64,000 bases of DNA, from NCBI RefSeq assembly GCF_019968605.1, contig NZ_CP082966.1, forward strand, positions 2,965,501 to 3,029,500, written 5' to 3'. The translations under genes were made by a program, and so were the position numbers. The notes under the pieces are model-generated. The model had not been told where the DNA came from, made no database searches, and saw nothing but the letters and a program-made list of their open reading frames with translations. Source of the DNA: Polaribacter litorisediminis (GTDB lineage Bacteria > Bacteroidota > Bacteroidia > Flavobacteriales > Flavobacteriaceae). Shown in pieces: positions 1-8,175 of this stretch. Every line of letters starts with the position of its first letter. Within the stretch, counting starts at the first letter, position 1.

Positions 1-827
1 TGTTAATAGAACTAGCAGCATTACGAAGAGAAAATGACGAAATTCCCTACCTAAGACCCGATGCTAAAAGTCAGGTAACTATTGAATATTCTGATGATAA
101 TGTACCTCAAAGAATAGATGCTATTGTCATTTCTACACAACATGATGATTTTGATGCTTCCGAAGAAGTGATGTTAACGAAGATTAAAAAAGATATTGTA
201 GAAATTTTGATTCCTAGAGTAGTCGCAAAATTACCAATTCATATTCAAAAATTATTTACAGATAACATCACCTATCACATTAACCCAACAGGTATTTTTG
301 TGATTGGCGGTCCTCATGGAGATACTGGTTTAACAGGTCGAAAAATCATTGTGGATACCTATGGAGGAAAAGGTGCGCATGGTGGCGGTGCTTTCTCCGG
401 AAAAGACCCGAGTAAAGTTGATAGATCTGGAGCATATGCTACTAGACATATTGCTAAAAATTTAGTCGCTGCAGGATTGTGTAAAGAAGTTTTAGTGCAA
501 GTTTCTTATGCTATTGGGGTTGCAAAACCTACGAGTATCAATGTAGACACGTATAGAACTTCTACGGTTGATTTAACCGATGGAGAAATCAGTAAAATTG
601 TAGAAACTATTTTTGATATGCGTCCTTATTTTATAGAGCAACGTTTAAAATTAAGAACGCCTATTTATTCTGAAACTGCTGCTTATGGGCACATGGGTAG
701 AACTCCAGAAATAAAAACTGTTACATTTTCAAACCCTATGGGAGAAACGATTTCTGAAGAAGTAGAAACTTTTACTTGGGAGAAATTAGACTATGTAGCT
801 ACTATAAAAAAAGCATTTAACTTATAA
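1..827 (+). CDS. metK: S-adenosylmethionine synthetase, 5'-truncated by window edge
   Basis: Makes S-adenosylmethionine from methionine and ATP in the cytoplasm. The reading frame is open from base 3, so the gene starts before the window; the internal ATG at 168 is not the start. Visible family signatures are [18 protein letters not shown] and [12 protein letters not shown] near the cut end, [20 protein letters not shown] in the middle and the glycine-rich [20 protein letters not shown] nucleotide/phosphate loop. The C-terminal third of the family (ARHIAKN, YAIG) is complete. A strong terminator follows about 20 bases after the stop. Identification is secure; only the N-terminal part is missing. 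Confidence 0.97.
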   Translation, partial: LIELAALRRENDEIPYLRPDAKSQVTIEYSDDNVPQRIDAIVISTQHDDFDASEEVMLTKIKKDIVEILIPRVVAKLPIHIQKLFTDNITYHINPTGIFVIGGPHGDTGLTGRKIIVDTYGGKGAHGGGAFSGKDPSKVDRSGAYATRHIAKNLVAAGLCKEVLVQVSYAIGVAKPTSINVDTYRTSTVDLTDGEISKIVETIFDMRPYFIEQRLKLRTPIYSETAAYGHMGRTPEIKTVTFSNPMGETISEEVETFTWEKLDYVATIKKAFNL

Positions 828-846
828 AATTCCCTGAAAAAAGCAT

Positions 847-880
847 AAAAAGAGGCTGTCTGAAAAGACAGTCTTTTTAT
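847..880 (+). terminator. Intrinsic terminator of metK
   Basis: Hairpin with a CTGTCT-GAAA-AGACAG stem extended by A/T pairs on both sides (one bulge), followed by a T-run. Confidence 0.85.
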
Positions 881-1009
881 TTTTTACATAATTTTAATCT
901 TTACAAGTTACATTCTCTAATTACCATTCATCGACACATTATGGTAATTCCTTGCAACTAAACCCATAATAATCGTATTTTTCTTTCAAAATGACATTCC
1001 TAGAGTATC

Positions 1010-1041
1010 TTGCAGTCCATTAGAACATCATATTAATTTTA
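1010..1041 (+). promoter_or_regulatory. Candidate promoter for the LruC lipoprotein gene
   Basis: TTG at 1010-1012 and TAATTTTA at 1034-1041 (one mismatch to the Bacteroidota -7 box TAnnTTTG) are separated by 21 bases and lie just ahead of the ATG at 1055. This is a weak match and a guess from spacing only. Confidence 0.3.
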
Positions 1042-1054
1042 CAGAATACAAACT

Positions 1055-2806
1055 ATGAAAAATTTTAATCTTTATTTGTTATTAGCTTTTACGATAATTT
1101 TAAGTTCTTGTGTATCAAACCAGTTAGACATGCAGCAACCTGAGGAAACAGTAGTATCCGAAGATGCTTTACAAATGCTAGAAAACTTATCAATTCCAAA
1201 TAATTTTAATTTTGATACCGAAAGAGTTGTCACATTAACGATAAATGACGCGACACCTCATGTAAGATATGATATGTATGCCTATTCAAATGAATATGGT
1301 GCCGAAGCTGAAAATATTTCTGAAGCCCTCAATAATTTATTATACTCTGGTAAAACAGACAACAGTGTTATTAATCATGTATTTAGCTTACCTAGCGTTT
1401 ACGAGAAAGTATATGTAGTAAGAAAAGATGGACTTGAATATTCTTCAGAGATTTTAGATGTGTTAAACAATAAAATTAATTTAACAGTAACGTCAAATAA
1501 GTCTGCAAGTAAATCTGCCACTCGTTATAAATCTAACGGCAACCCTTGTACAGAATGTACCGACAATTTCTTTTTAAATAATGATTTTGAAGACGGACCA
1601 ACACTTCCTAATAATTATATTATTACAGATGAAAATAATGTAGATGGTTGGTCTACAACAGCCTCAGATAATAAAATTGAGCTTTGGAAATCTGGCTTTA
1701 ATGGCGTACCAGCTAAAAAAGGATCTTATTTCGCAGAACTAAATGCAAATAGAAGTTCAGCTTTGTATCAGCGTATTTGTACAAGTCCTGGTGCAGAGAT
1801 CAGTTGGTCTGTATGGCATAGAGGTAGATCTGGCGTAGATAACGCGCTCGTTAGAATCGGAGAAAATTTAGCCACTGCAACCACTGAGGCAATTATGACC
1901 ACTGGTAACACAGCTTGGGTTCAGTATTCAGGAACATATACGGTACCCGAAGGACAAGCAGACACTTATTTTATTTTTGAAGCCGTAGGCTCAGGAAGTT
2001 ATGGTAACTTTATTGATAATATTCAAATCACAGAAAATAGTCCTGGTGATTGTACCGCAATAAGCAATAAAATGTATTACCCAACTGAGCTCACAAATGC
2101 AACTTTAGCATTCGAAGACTTATGGCCATATGCAGGCGATTATGACTTTAATGATTTAGTAATCAGTTACAATATCAAAACTCTTTTAAATTCAGAAAAT
2201 AAGGTAACGCAAGTAAATTATAATTACACGGTAGAATCAATTGGAGCTAGTTTTAAAAATGGCTTTGGTATTGAATTAGAAGGCGTTTCACCTTCGGCAA
2301 TTGCCAGTGTAACGGGACCGAATTTAACAGAAGGATTTATAACAAATAATGCCAATGGAACAGAACAAGGTCAACCCAATGCGGTAATTATTTTCTTTGA
2401 CAATGCACATGTAAATGTTGGGATAAACAATACCATTTCCATAATATTTGAAACTCCTATAACCACAGCTGAATTAGGTACTGCTCCGTTTAATCCTTTT
2501 CTAATCATTAACAAAAACAGGCTTAAAGAAGTACATTTACCGAATAAACCAACTACCTATTATCCTACAACAACGACTATTGCAGTAGGACCAACCGTTA
2601 AAGATAGTGATGGTGATTTTAAAACACCTGCTGGTTTGCCTTGGGCTATTAATGTGGCAGGACAATTTAAGGCTCCAAAAGAAAAAATAATCATCACCGA
2701 TGGCTATAACTTCTTTGCAGATTGGGCAACCTCAGGCGGCACTGTTAAAACAAATTGGTATCAAGATTTACCTGGAAATAGAAATAATGAAAACTTAAAA
2801 GATTAA
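1055..2806 (+). CDS. LruC-domain surface lipoprotein
   Basis: A 583-residue exported lipoprotein. The N-terminus is a short charged region, a hydrophobic stretch and the lipobox LSSC (Cys19), so it should be acylated and anchored in the outer membrane. Residues about 165-330 look like a galactose-binding-like sandwich: two CxxC cysteines, then NNDFEDG and, later, YGNFIDNIQIT. From about residue 355 the motif LWPYAGDYDFNDLVISY marks the LruC domain (DUF4842 type) of Bacteroidota surface proteins. The family has no assigned enzymatic function; binding of a glycan or calcium at the surface is inference. It stands alone between metK and a metalloprotease and has its own terminator. Domain calls are from motif recognition, not alignment. 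Confidence 0.85.
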   Translation: MKNFNLYLLLAFTIILSSCVSNQLDMQQPEETVVSEDALQMLENLSIPNNFNFDTERVVTLTINDATPHVRYDMYAYSNEYGAEAENISEALNNLLYSGKTDNSVINHVFSLPSVYEKVYVVRKDGLEYSSEILDVLNNKINLTVTSNKSASKSATRYKSNGNPCTECTDNFFLNNDFEDGPTLPNNYIITDENNVDGWSTTASDNKIELWKSGFNGVPAKKGSYFAELNANRSSALYQRICTSPGAEISWSVWHRGRSGVDNALVRIGENLATATTEAIMTTGNTAWVQYSGTYTVPEGQADTYFIFEAVGSGSYGNFIDNIQITENSPGDCTAISNKMYYPTELTNATLAFEDLWPYAGDYDFNDLVISYNIKTLLNSENKVTQVNYNYTVESIGASFKNGFGIELEGVSPSAIASVTGPNLTEGFITNNANGTEQGQPNAVIIFFDNAHVNVGINNTISIIFETPITTAELGTAPFNPFLIINKNRLKEVHLPNKPTTYYPTTTTIAVGPTVKDSDGDFKTPAGLPWAINVAGQFKAPKEKIIITDGYNFFADWATSGGTVKTNWYQDLPGNRNNENLKD

Positions 2807-2840
2807 AGTTAAACTTTTGCTAGGGCATTTAAAATGTAGA

Positions 2841-2875
2841 AACTTCAGATGAAAATTTCATTTGAAGTTTTTTTA
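2841..2875 (+). terminator. Intrinsic terminator of the LruC gene
   Basis: Fourteen-base arms (AACTTCAGATGAAA and TTTCATTTGAAGTT, one mismatch) close a tiny loop and are followed by seven T's. Confidence 0.85.
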
Positions 2876-3169
2876 TGTTCATTATTTAAGGTAACTATCT
2901 ATTACATAAATAATATTAACTGCACTAATTTTACAGAAAATTTCGATGCAATTAAATTTTAATTACATTCGTAAAACCTATGTATTATGCTATTTAAAGT
3001 ATTAAAAAACTACAAAACAAAAATCTCTAATCACTTATAACCAAATTAAAACGAGCGTAACAATAGTACTTATTTGTCATAAAAAAATCATTTTGCTTTA
3101 ACAAAAGTTTAAGGTTTATGCATTTATAGATTCAGTAATTTCGAAACCTAATTCAAATCAAATCACATT
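2876..3169. other. AT-rich intergenic stretch
   Basis: No coding potential of note on either strand. The right part must hold the promoter of the metalloprotease; TAATTTCG at 3136-3143 is a one-mismatch -7 candidate without a good TTG partner. Nothing else is seen. Confidence 0.5.
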
Positions 3170-5647
3170 ATGACAAACAAAGTACTATCGCGACTATTTA
3201 TAGTTGCACTTGTTTTTGGTTTTTCTGTTGATGCACAAGCACAATTTTGGAAAAAGAAAAAGAAGGAAGAACCAAAAAAGGTAGCTCCAAAACCTAAACC
3301 TAAAAAAGGAGATATTCAACCCTATGGCAAAGTGGTTACCAAAGACCATAAAACTGATGATGGGTTATTTAAAATTCATACAGAAGACAGTAATTACTTG
3401 ATGGAAATTCCTAATGATCTTTTAGGAAGAGAGATGTTAATGGTTACAAGAATTGCTAAAACAGCTAGTGGAATCGGATTTGGTGGCGGTAAAACCAACG
3501 AACAAGTTTTACGTTGGGAACGCAAAAACAAACAAATTTTATTAAGAGTAGTTTCTCATTCTGTGGTTGCGGATACAATGTTACCAGTAAATGAAGCTGT
3601 TGTAAACTCTAATTTTGAACCTGTTTTATATTCTTTTCCTATAAAGGCATTCAATAAAGATACAACAGGAGTTGTTATAGATGCTACAGCATTCTTAGCT
3701 GATGATGTAAAACCTATGGGCTTTCCTCAACGCTATAGAACCGCTTACAAAGCCTCTAGATTAGACAAATCGCGTTCTTATGTAGAAAGAGTAAGCAGTT
3801 ACCCTGAAAATATTGAAATAAGACATGTAAAAACGTATTTTGCAAGTGCTCCTCCTTCAAACAGAAGTTTAGGTTCTATTTCTGTAGAAATGAGTAACTC
3901 AATGATTTTATTACCAGAAGAACCAATGAAGCGCCGATATTTTGACGAAAGAGTAGGATGGTTTGGCACAGGACAAACAGATTATGGTTTAGAAGCTCAG
4001 AAAAGTAAAACTGTTAGATTTTTAGATAGATGGAGATTAGAGGTAAAAGATGAAGATATCGAGAAGTTTAAAAGAGGAGAATTAGTAGTTCCTAAAAAAC
4101 AAATTGTTTACTATATAGATAGAGCTACGCCTGAAGTTTGGAGAAAGTATATTAAGCAAGGTATTGAAGATTGGCAAGTTGCTTTTGAAGCTGCTGGTTT
4201 TAAAGAGGCTATTATTGCAAAAGATCCTCCAAGCAAAGAAGAAGATCCAGATTGGTCTCCAGAAGATGTTCGTTACTCTGTGGTGCGTTATTTAGCATCT
4301 CCAATTCCAAATGCAAATGGACCTCACGTTAGTGACCCACGTACTGGAGAGATTTTAGAGTCTGATATCAACTGGTATCACAACGTAATGAGTTTATTAC
4401 GTAACTGGTTCTTTGTGCAAACTGCAGCCATTAATCCAGATGCACAATCTGTTGAGTTTAAAGATGAAGTAATGGGCCGTTTAATTCGCTTTGTTTCTTC
4501 CCACGAAGTTGGTCATACCTTAGGTTTACCTCATAATATGGGTTCTAGTGTTGCTTACCCTGTAGATTCTTTACGTTCTGCATCTTTTACTAAAAAATTC
4601 GGAACAGCACCTTCTATTATGGATTATGCTCGTTTTAATTATGTAGCTCAGCCAGAGGACAAAGGCGTTGCACTTATGCCAGATATTGGACCGTATGATA
4701 AATATTCTATCAGCTGGGGTTATAGACCAATTTTAGAGAAAACTGCAGAAGAAGAAAAGTCAATTTTAAACCAATGGATTTTAGATAAAGCAGGAAATCC
4801 AATTTATCGTTTTGGTCGTCAGCAAAGAGGTGTTGTAGATCCAAGTTCTCAAACAGAAGATTTAGGTGATGATGCTGTGAAAGCAAGTGACTACGGAATT
4901 AAAAACTTAAAGAGAATTATACTAAATCTTGAAAAGTGGACCACAAAAGAAGGTGAAACTTATGAAGAAATGGAAACAATGTATGGTCAGATTGTTGGAC
5001 AATTTGCAAGATATATGGGCCATGTTTCTTCTAATGTGGGTGGTATTTATGAAAACTACAAAACTACTGATCAAGAAGGTGCCGTGTACACACACGTAGA
5101 TAAAACGCGTCAAAGAGAATCTTTACAGTTTGTTATTGATCAATTATTTAAAACACCAACCTGGATGTTAGATAAAGATTTCTTTGCTAAAGTGCAATCA
5201 AGTGGAGTTTTAGAACAAGTTAGATCTTTACAAGTAAGAACTTTAAACGGTGTTTTAGATACTGGAAGAATGGCAAGAATGATTGAAAACGAAACCTTAA
5301 ATGGAAACGAAGCTTATAATTTAGTTTCGATGTTTTCTGATTTGAGAAAAGGAGTTTGGTCTGAAATCTACAACGGCAGAAGTATCGATACGTATAGAAG
5401 AAACCTACAGAAAGCACATATAGATCGTTTGGCTTATTTATTAAATGATGCGCCAAATCAAAGAGGTCGTTTTGGATCTCCTTCTGTAAATGTAAGTCAG
5501 TCTGATATAAAATCTTTTGCAAGAGGAGAGTTAAATAGATTAAAGCGAGATGTAAGAAATGCAGCGTCAAGAGCTTCAAATACTACGTCACGTTACCATT
5601 TGCAAGATGTTGTCGCTAGAATTGATATGGCTTTAGATCCTAAATAA
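3170..5647 (+). CDS. Secreted met-zincin zinc metalloprotease
   Basis: An 825-residue exported zinc-dependent metalloprotease of the Bacteroidota met-zincin type (DUF5117/DUF4953 family). A signal peptide ends at DAQA-QF (about residue 25) and is followed by a Lys/Pro-rich linker. The catalytic motif HEVGHTLGLPH (HExxHxxGxxH) begins at His445, and the conserved SIMDY met-turn follows at about residue 483, as in metzincins. The long regions before and after it match the family's usual architecture and length. Substrates are unknown; periplasmic or outer-membrane protein turnover is an inference. The gene is monocistronic, with a strong hairpin immediately after the stop. No cysteine lipobox is present, so it is probably soluble. 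Confidence 0.9.
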   Translation: MTNKVLSRLFIVALVFGFSVDAQAQFWKKKKKEEPKKVAPKPKPKKGDIQPYGKVVTKDHKTDDGLFKIHTEDSNYLMEIPNDLLGREMLMVTRIAKTASGIGFGGGKTNEQVLRWERKNKQILLRVVSHSVVADTMLPVNEAVVNSNFEPVLYSFPIKAFNKDTTGVVIDATAFLADDVKPMGFPQRYRTAYKASRLDKSRSYVERVSSYPENIEIRHVKTYFASAPPSNRSLGSISVEMSNSMILLPEEPMKRRYFDERVGWFGTGQTDYGLEAQKSKTVRFLDRWRLEVKDEDIEKFKRGELVVPKKQIVYYIDRATPEVWRKYIKQGIEDWQVAFEAAGFKEAIIAKDPPSKEEDPDWSPEDVRYSVVRYLASPIPNANGPHVSDPRTGEILESDINWYHNVMSLLRNWFFVQTAAINPDAQSVEFKDEVMGRLIRFVSSHEVGHTLGLPHNMGSSVAYPVDSLRSASFTKKFGTAPSIMDYARFNYVAQPEDKGVALMPDIGPYDKYSISWGYRPILEKTAEEEKSILNQWILDKAGNPIYRFGRQQRGVVDPSSQTEDLGDDAVKASDYGIKNLKRIILNLEKWTTKEGETYEEMETMYGQIVGQFARYMGHVSSNVGGIYENYKTTDQEGAVYTHVDKTRQRESLQFVIDQLFKTPTWMLDKDFFAKVQSSGVLEQVRSLQVRTLNGVLDTGRMARMIENETLNGNEAYNLVSMFSDLRKGVWSEIYNGRSIDTYRRNLQKAHIDRLAYLLNDAPNQRGRFGSPSVNVSQSDIKSFARGELNRLKRDVRNAASRASNTTSRYHLQDVVARIDMALDPK

Positions 5648-5673
5648 TTGAATTGTTATTCTATTTTATAAAA

Positions 5674-5702
5674 AAAACCACGCATTCATTGGCGTGGTTT
5701 TT
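5674..5702 (+). terminator. Intrinsic terminator of the metalloprotease gene
   Basis: AAAAACCACGC pairs with GCGTGGTTTTT around an eight-base loop. It lies inside the longest possible reading frame of the next gene, which argues that the next gene starts further downstream. Confidence 0.88.
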
Positions 5703-5730
5703 GCTTATAAAAATCTACAAATTATCTTCC

Positions 5731-7323
5731 TTGAAAAACATACTACTTATTTTATTATTTTTTAGTTGCGCCTTTACAAGCTCATTTTCGCAAAAAAAAA
5801 TAGCTTGCAGAGTTTTAGATGCTGCTACTAAAAAACCCGTTGTGTATGCAACAATAATGCTACAGAAAATAAACAGAGGAACCCATGCCGATTTTAATGG
5901 AAACTTTGAAATACCTAGCCGGTATAAAGAAACAGGAATTATAAGAATATCTTCTATTGGTTATCAAACCAAAGAAATTAAGCTAATGGCACTTAAAAAT
6001 AATACCTTAAATATTATATACTTGTCTGTTTCCAATAGTCGCTTGAATGAAGTTATAATTACCGCATCAAAAAAGAAAAAGAAAAAACTTTTAGGAGTCC
6101 AAATTGTTAGAAAAGCAATTGAAAATATCCTTGAAAATTATCCGATAGAACCTCATTCTTATATTGGCTATTACAAAGACTACCAGCAACCTGTCGGAGA
6201 CTCCTATCAAAAAATTATAAAATCAGAAAATCCTGTAAAATACATCAATGTAAATGAAGCTATTATAGAATCTTTTGATGATGGCATGGATAGCGATAAA
6301 TTAAAAAGCAAAAAGAATCAGTCCTTATTATACCATTATAAGGCTAATGACAAATTTATTCAAGACAGCACACTTACAATTCCTTATGATAATAAGAGTA
6401 AAAAATATTCAGAAAGTGTTTATATCACCCCTTTGGGAGGCAATGAATTAAATATATTAGACTTAACCAATGCGATTAGAAATCATGATAAAATGTCATT
6501 TTCTTACAGCAATGTTTTTGCAAAAGATTTTATTCGAAATCATAAATTTAGAGTAGAAAATATTGTTTTTTCTGATAATGTTCAACTTTATGAAATTTCG
6601 TTTTTTTCAAAAAAAGAAAAAACAAGTTATGAATATGCTGCTAAAGGAAGTATTTACATTTCTAAACAAAATTTCGCTATTCATAAACTAAACTATACGC
6701 TATATAATAGAAACAGCAACAATCCGCAGTACTCGGTTACGATAGAATACAAGGCTAAAAAAGATAAAATGTATTTAAATTACATCACCTTTAACAACTT
6801 TTTTGAAGCCTATAATGGTCACTATTTTAAAATGGATAAAGCAACATTTAACGCTAAAGAAAATGGCTTTAAAATTTCTTTTAATAAGCAAATAGACGTT
6901 AGCAGTTTAGAACCTTTTAAAAGGAATTTTAAAATCTATTATAAAAATCAAAGCTTAAAAATTACGGGGATCCATACTTTTGATACTGACAAAAGAACGG
7001 TCACTGTTTTTATTGATGAAAAATCAATGGAAAAAATAAACCTTAAAAAGGAAAGAGAAAACCCTAATTACGCTAATTATTTTACATTTGATGTCCATCA
7101 TATTAAAGACCTCAATGGTTTTAAAATTAATGAAAGAACCAGTTTAAAAATGAACCAATATAGAGAGTTTTTTGTGCAAGAAATTTTTGAAAATAAGCGT
7201 CTTCCTCTTCAAAAAAACTTTATTGACAAGCGTTTACCATTATCTAAATCTGTTATTACGCCATTAAAAACAGAAAATGATTATTGGATGAACACTCCTT
7301 TAAAAAGTAAAAAAAATAATTAA
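5731..7323 (+). CDS. Exported protein with carboxypeptidase-D regulatory-like domain
   Basis: The open frame begins with a TTG at 5653, inside the preceding terminator. I place the start at the TTG at 5731, which gives MKNILLILLFFSCAF and a normal signal peptide cleaved near SFS-QKK. Residues about 25-105 form a CarboxypepD_reg-like beta-sandwich (CRVLDAATKKPVVYATIML, GNFEI, SSIGYQTKEI) followed by LNEVIITASKK, a TonB-plug-like linker often seen after this domain. The remaining 400 residues are Bacteroidota-specific, predicted beta-rich and periplasmic or surface located. No catalytic motif is recognised. There is no TonB-receptor barrel, so it is not a SusC-type transporter. It is followed by the convergent methyltransferase gene without an obvious terminator. 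Confidence 0.7.
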   Translation: MKNILLILLFFSCAFTSSFSQKKIACRVLDAATKKPVVYATIMLQKINRGTHADFNGNFEIPSRYKETGIIRISSIGYQTKEIKLMALKNNTLNIIYLSVSNSRLNEVIITASKKKKKKLLGVQIVRKAIENILENYPIEPHSYIGYYKDYQQPVGDSYQKIIKSENPVKYINVNEAIIESFDDGMDSDKLKSKKNQSLLYHYKANDKFIQDSTLTIPYDNKSKKYSESVYITPLGGNELNILDLTNAIRNHDKMSFSYSNVFAKDFIRNHKFRVENIVFSDNVQLYEISFFSKKEKTSYEYAAKGSIYISKQNFAIHKLNYTLYNRNSNNPQYSVTIEYKAKKDKMYLNYITFNNFFEAYNGHYFKMDKATFNAKENGFKISFNKQIDVSSLEPFKRNFKIYYKNQSLKITGIHTFDTDKRTVTVFIDEKSMEKINLKKERENPNYANYFTFDVHHIKDLNGFKINERTSLKMNQYREFFVQEIFENKRLPLQKNFIDKRLPLSKSVITPLKTENDYWMNTPLKSKKNN

Positions 7324-7368
7324 TACCAATACTTTTGCTACGGTTTATGATAACTTTAAAGCTACTCA

Positions 7369-8106
7369 TTAAAAATATGAACTTCGTTTAAACTCACTTA
7401 ACAAAATAGCGGTTGCAGTGGCAACGTTTAAACTTTCTGTTTCTTGAGTTTCTCCAAATCTTGGAATTGAAATTCTATTTTTGACTAAAGACTTTATGTT
7501 CTCAGAAATGCCGTTTGCCTCATTTCCCATAATTAAAATAGCGTCTTTTGGCAACGCTGCTGTGTAGACATTTGCACCCTCCATATCCGCAATAAAAACT
7601 GGTAATACAGCTTCTTGTAAATACGTTTCCAAATCTACATAGCGAATAGCAACTCTTGTTAAAGACCCCATACTTGCCTGCACTACTTTTTGATTGTAAC
7701 AATCTACAGTGTCTTTTGAGCAAATTAATTGCTGAACACCAAACCAATCGCACAATCTTATAATGGTCCCTAAATTTCCAGGGTCGTTTACCGTATCTAA
7801 GGCAATAATAATACCCGATTGTTGAAGTACTTTTTCATCAGGAATTTTAAACAATCCTACAACTTGGTTTGGTGTCTTTAGATTGCTAATTTTTTGTAAC
7901 TCCTTTTCTGAGATTCTAACAATTTTATCCGAAGAAATATTGGTTATAAAATTATCCGTGGCATATAAAATTTCTAATTTAAAAGAAGAATTTAACAACT
8001 CATTGACTACTTTTATACCTTCAGCAACGAATAAATGATGTTTTTGTCGATACTTTTTTTGAGATAAACTTGTTATAATTTTAAGTTGATTTTTTGAGAT
8101 ACTCAT
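7369..8106 (-). CDS. TrmH/SpoU-family RNA 2'-O-methyltransferase
   Basis: A cytoplasmic 245-residue SPOUT methyltransferase that should transfer a methyl group from SAM to a ribose 2'-OH in rRNA or tRNA. The N-terminal substrate-binding domain carries QKKYRQKHHLFVAEGIKVVNEL. The C-terminal SPOUT part shows the three family motifs: DTVNDPGNLGTIIRLCDWFG, ILIMGNEANGIS and IPRFGETQETESLNVATATAI. These place it in the RlmB/TrmH branch; the target nucleotide cannot be told. It is divergent from tamL, whose start lies 69 bases away. Confidence 0.92.
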   Translation of the reverse strand: MSISKNQLKIITSLSQKKYRQKHHLFVAEGIKVVNELLNSSFKLEILYATDNFITNISSDKIVRISEKELQKISNLKTPNQVVGLFKIPDEKVLQQSGIIIALDTVNDPGNLGTIIRLCDWFGVQQLICSKDTVDCYNQKVVQASMGSLTRVAIRYVDLETYLQEAVLPVFIADMEGANVYTAALPKDAILIMGNEANGISENIKSLVKNRISIPRFGETQETESLNVATATAILLSEFKRSSYF

Positions 8107-8175
8107 TAATTGGGTGTAAATAGAAATAAATCATTGAAAAATACTATTTTTGATTTTCTTTGGAGTGCTAAAATA

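Noticed and set aside
5220..5579. Minus-strand 119-codon frame
   Set aside because: Antisense to the clearly real metalloprotease gene, with Leu/Phe-rich composition typical of a mirror frame.
8110..8175. Upstream start for tamL
   Set aside because: It would put 22 residues in front of a clean lipoprotein signal peptide and overlap the promoter region.
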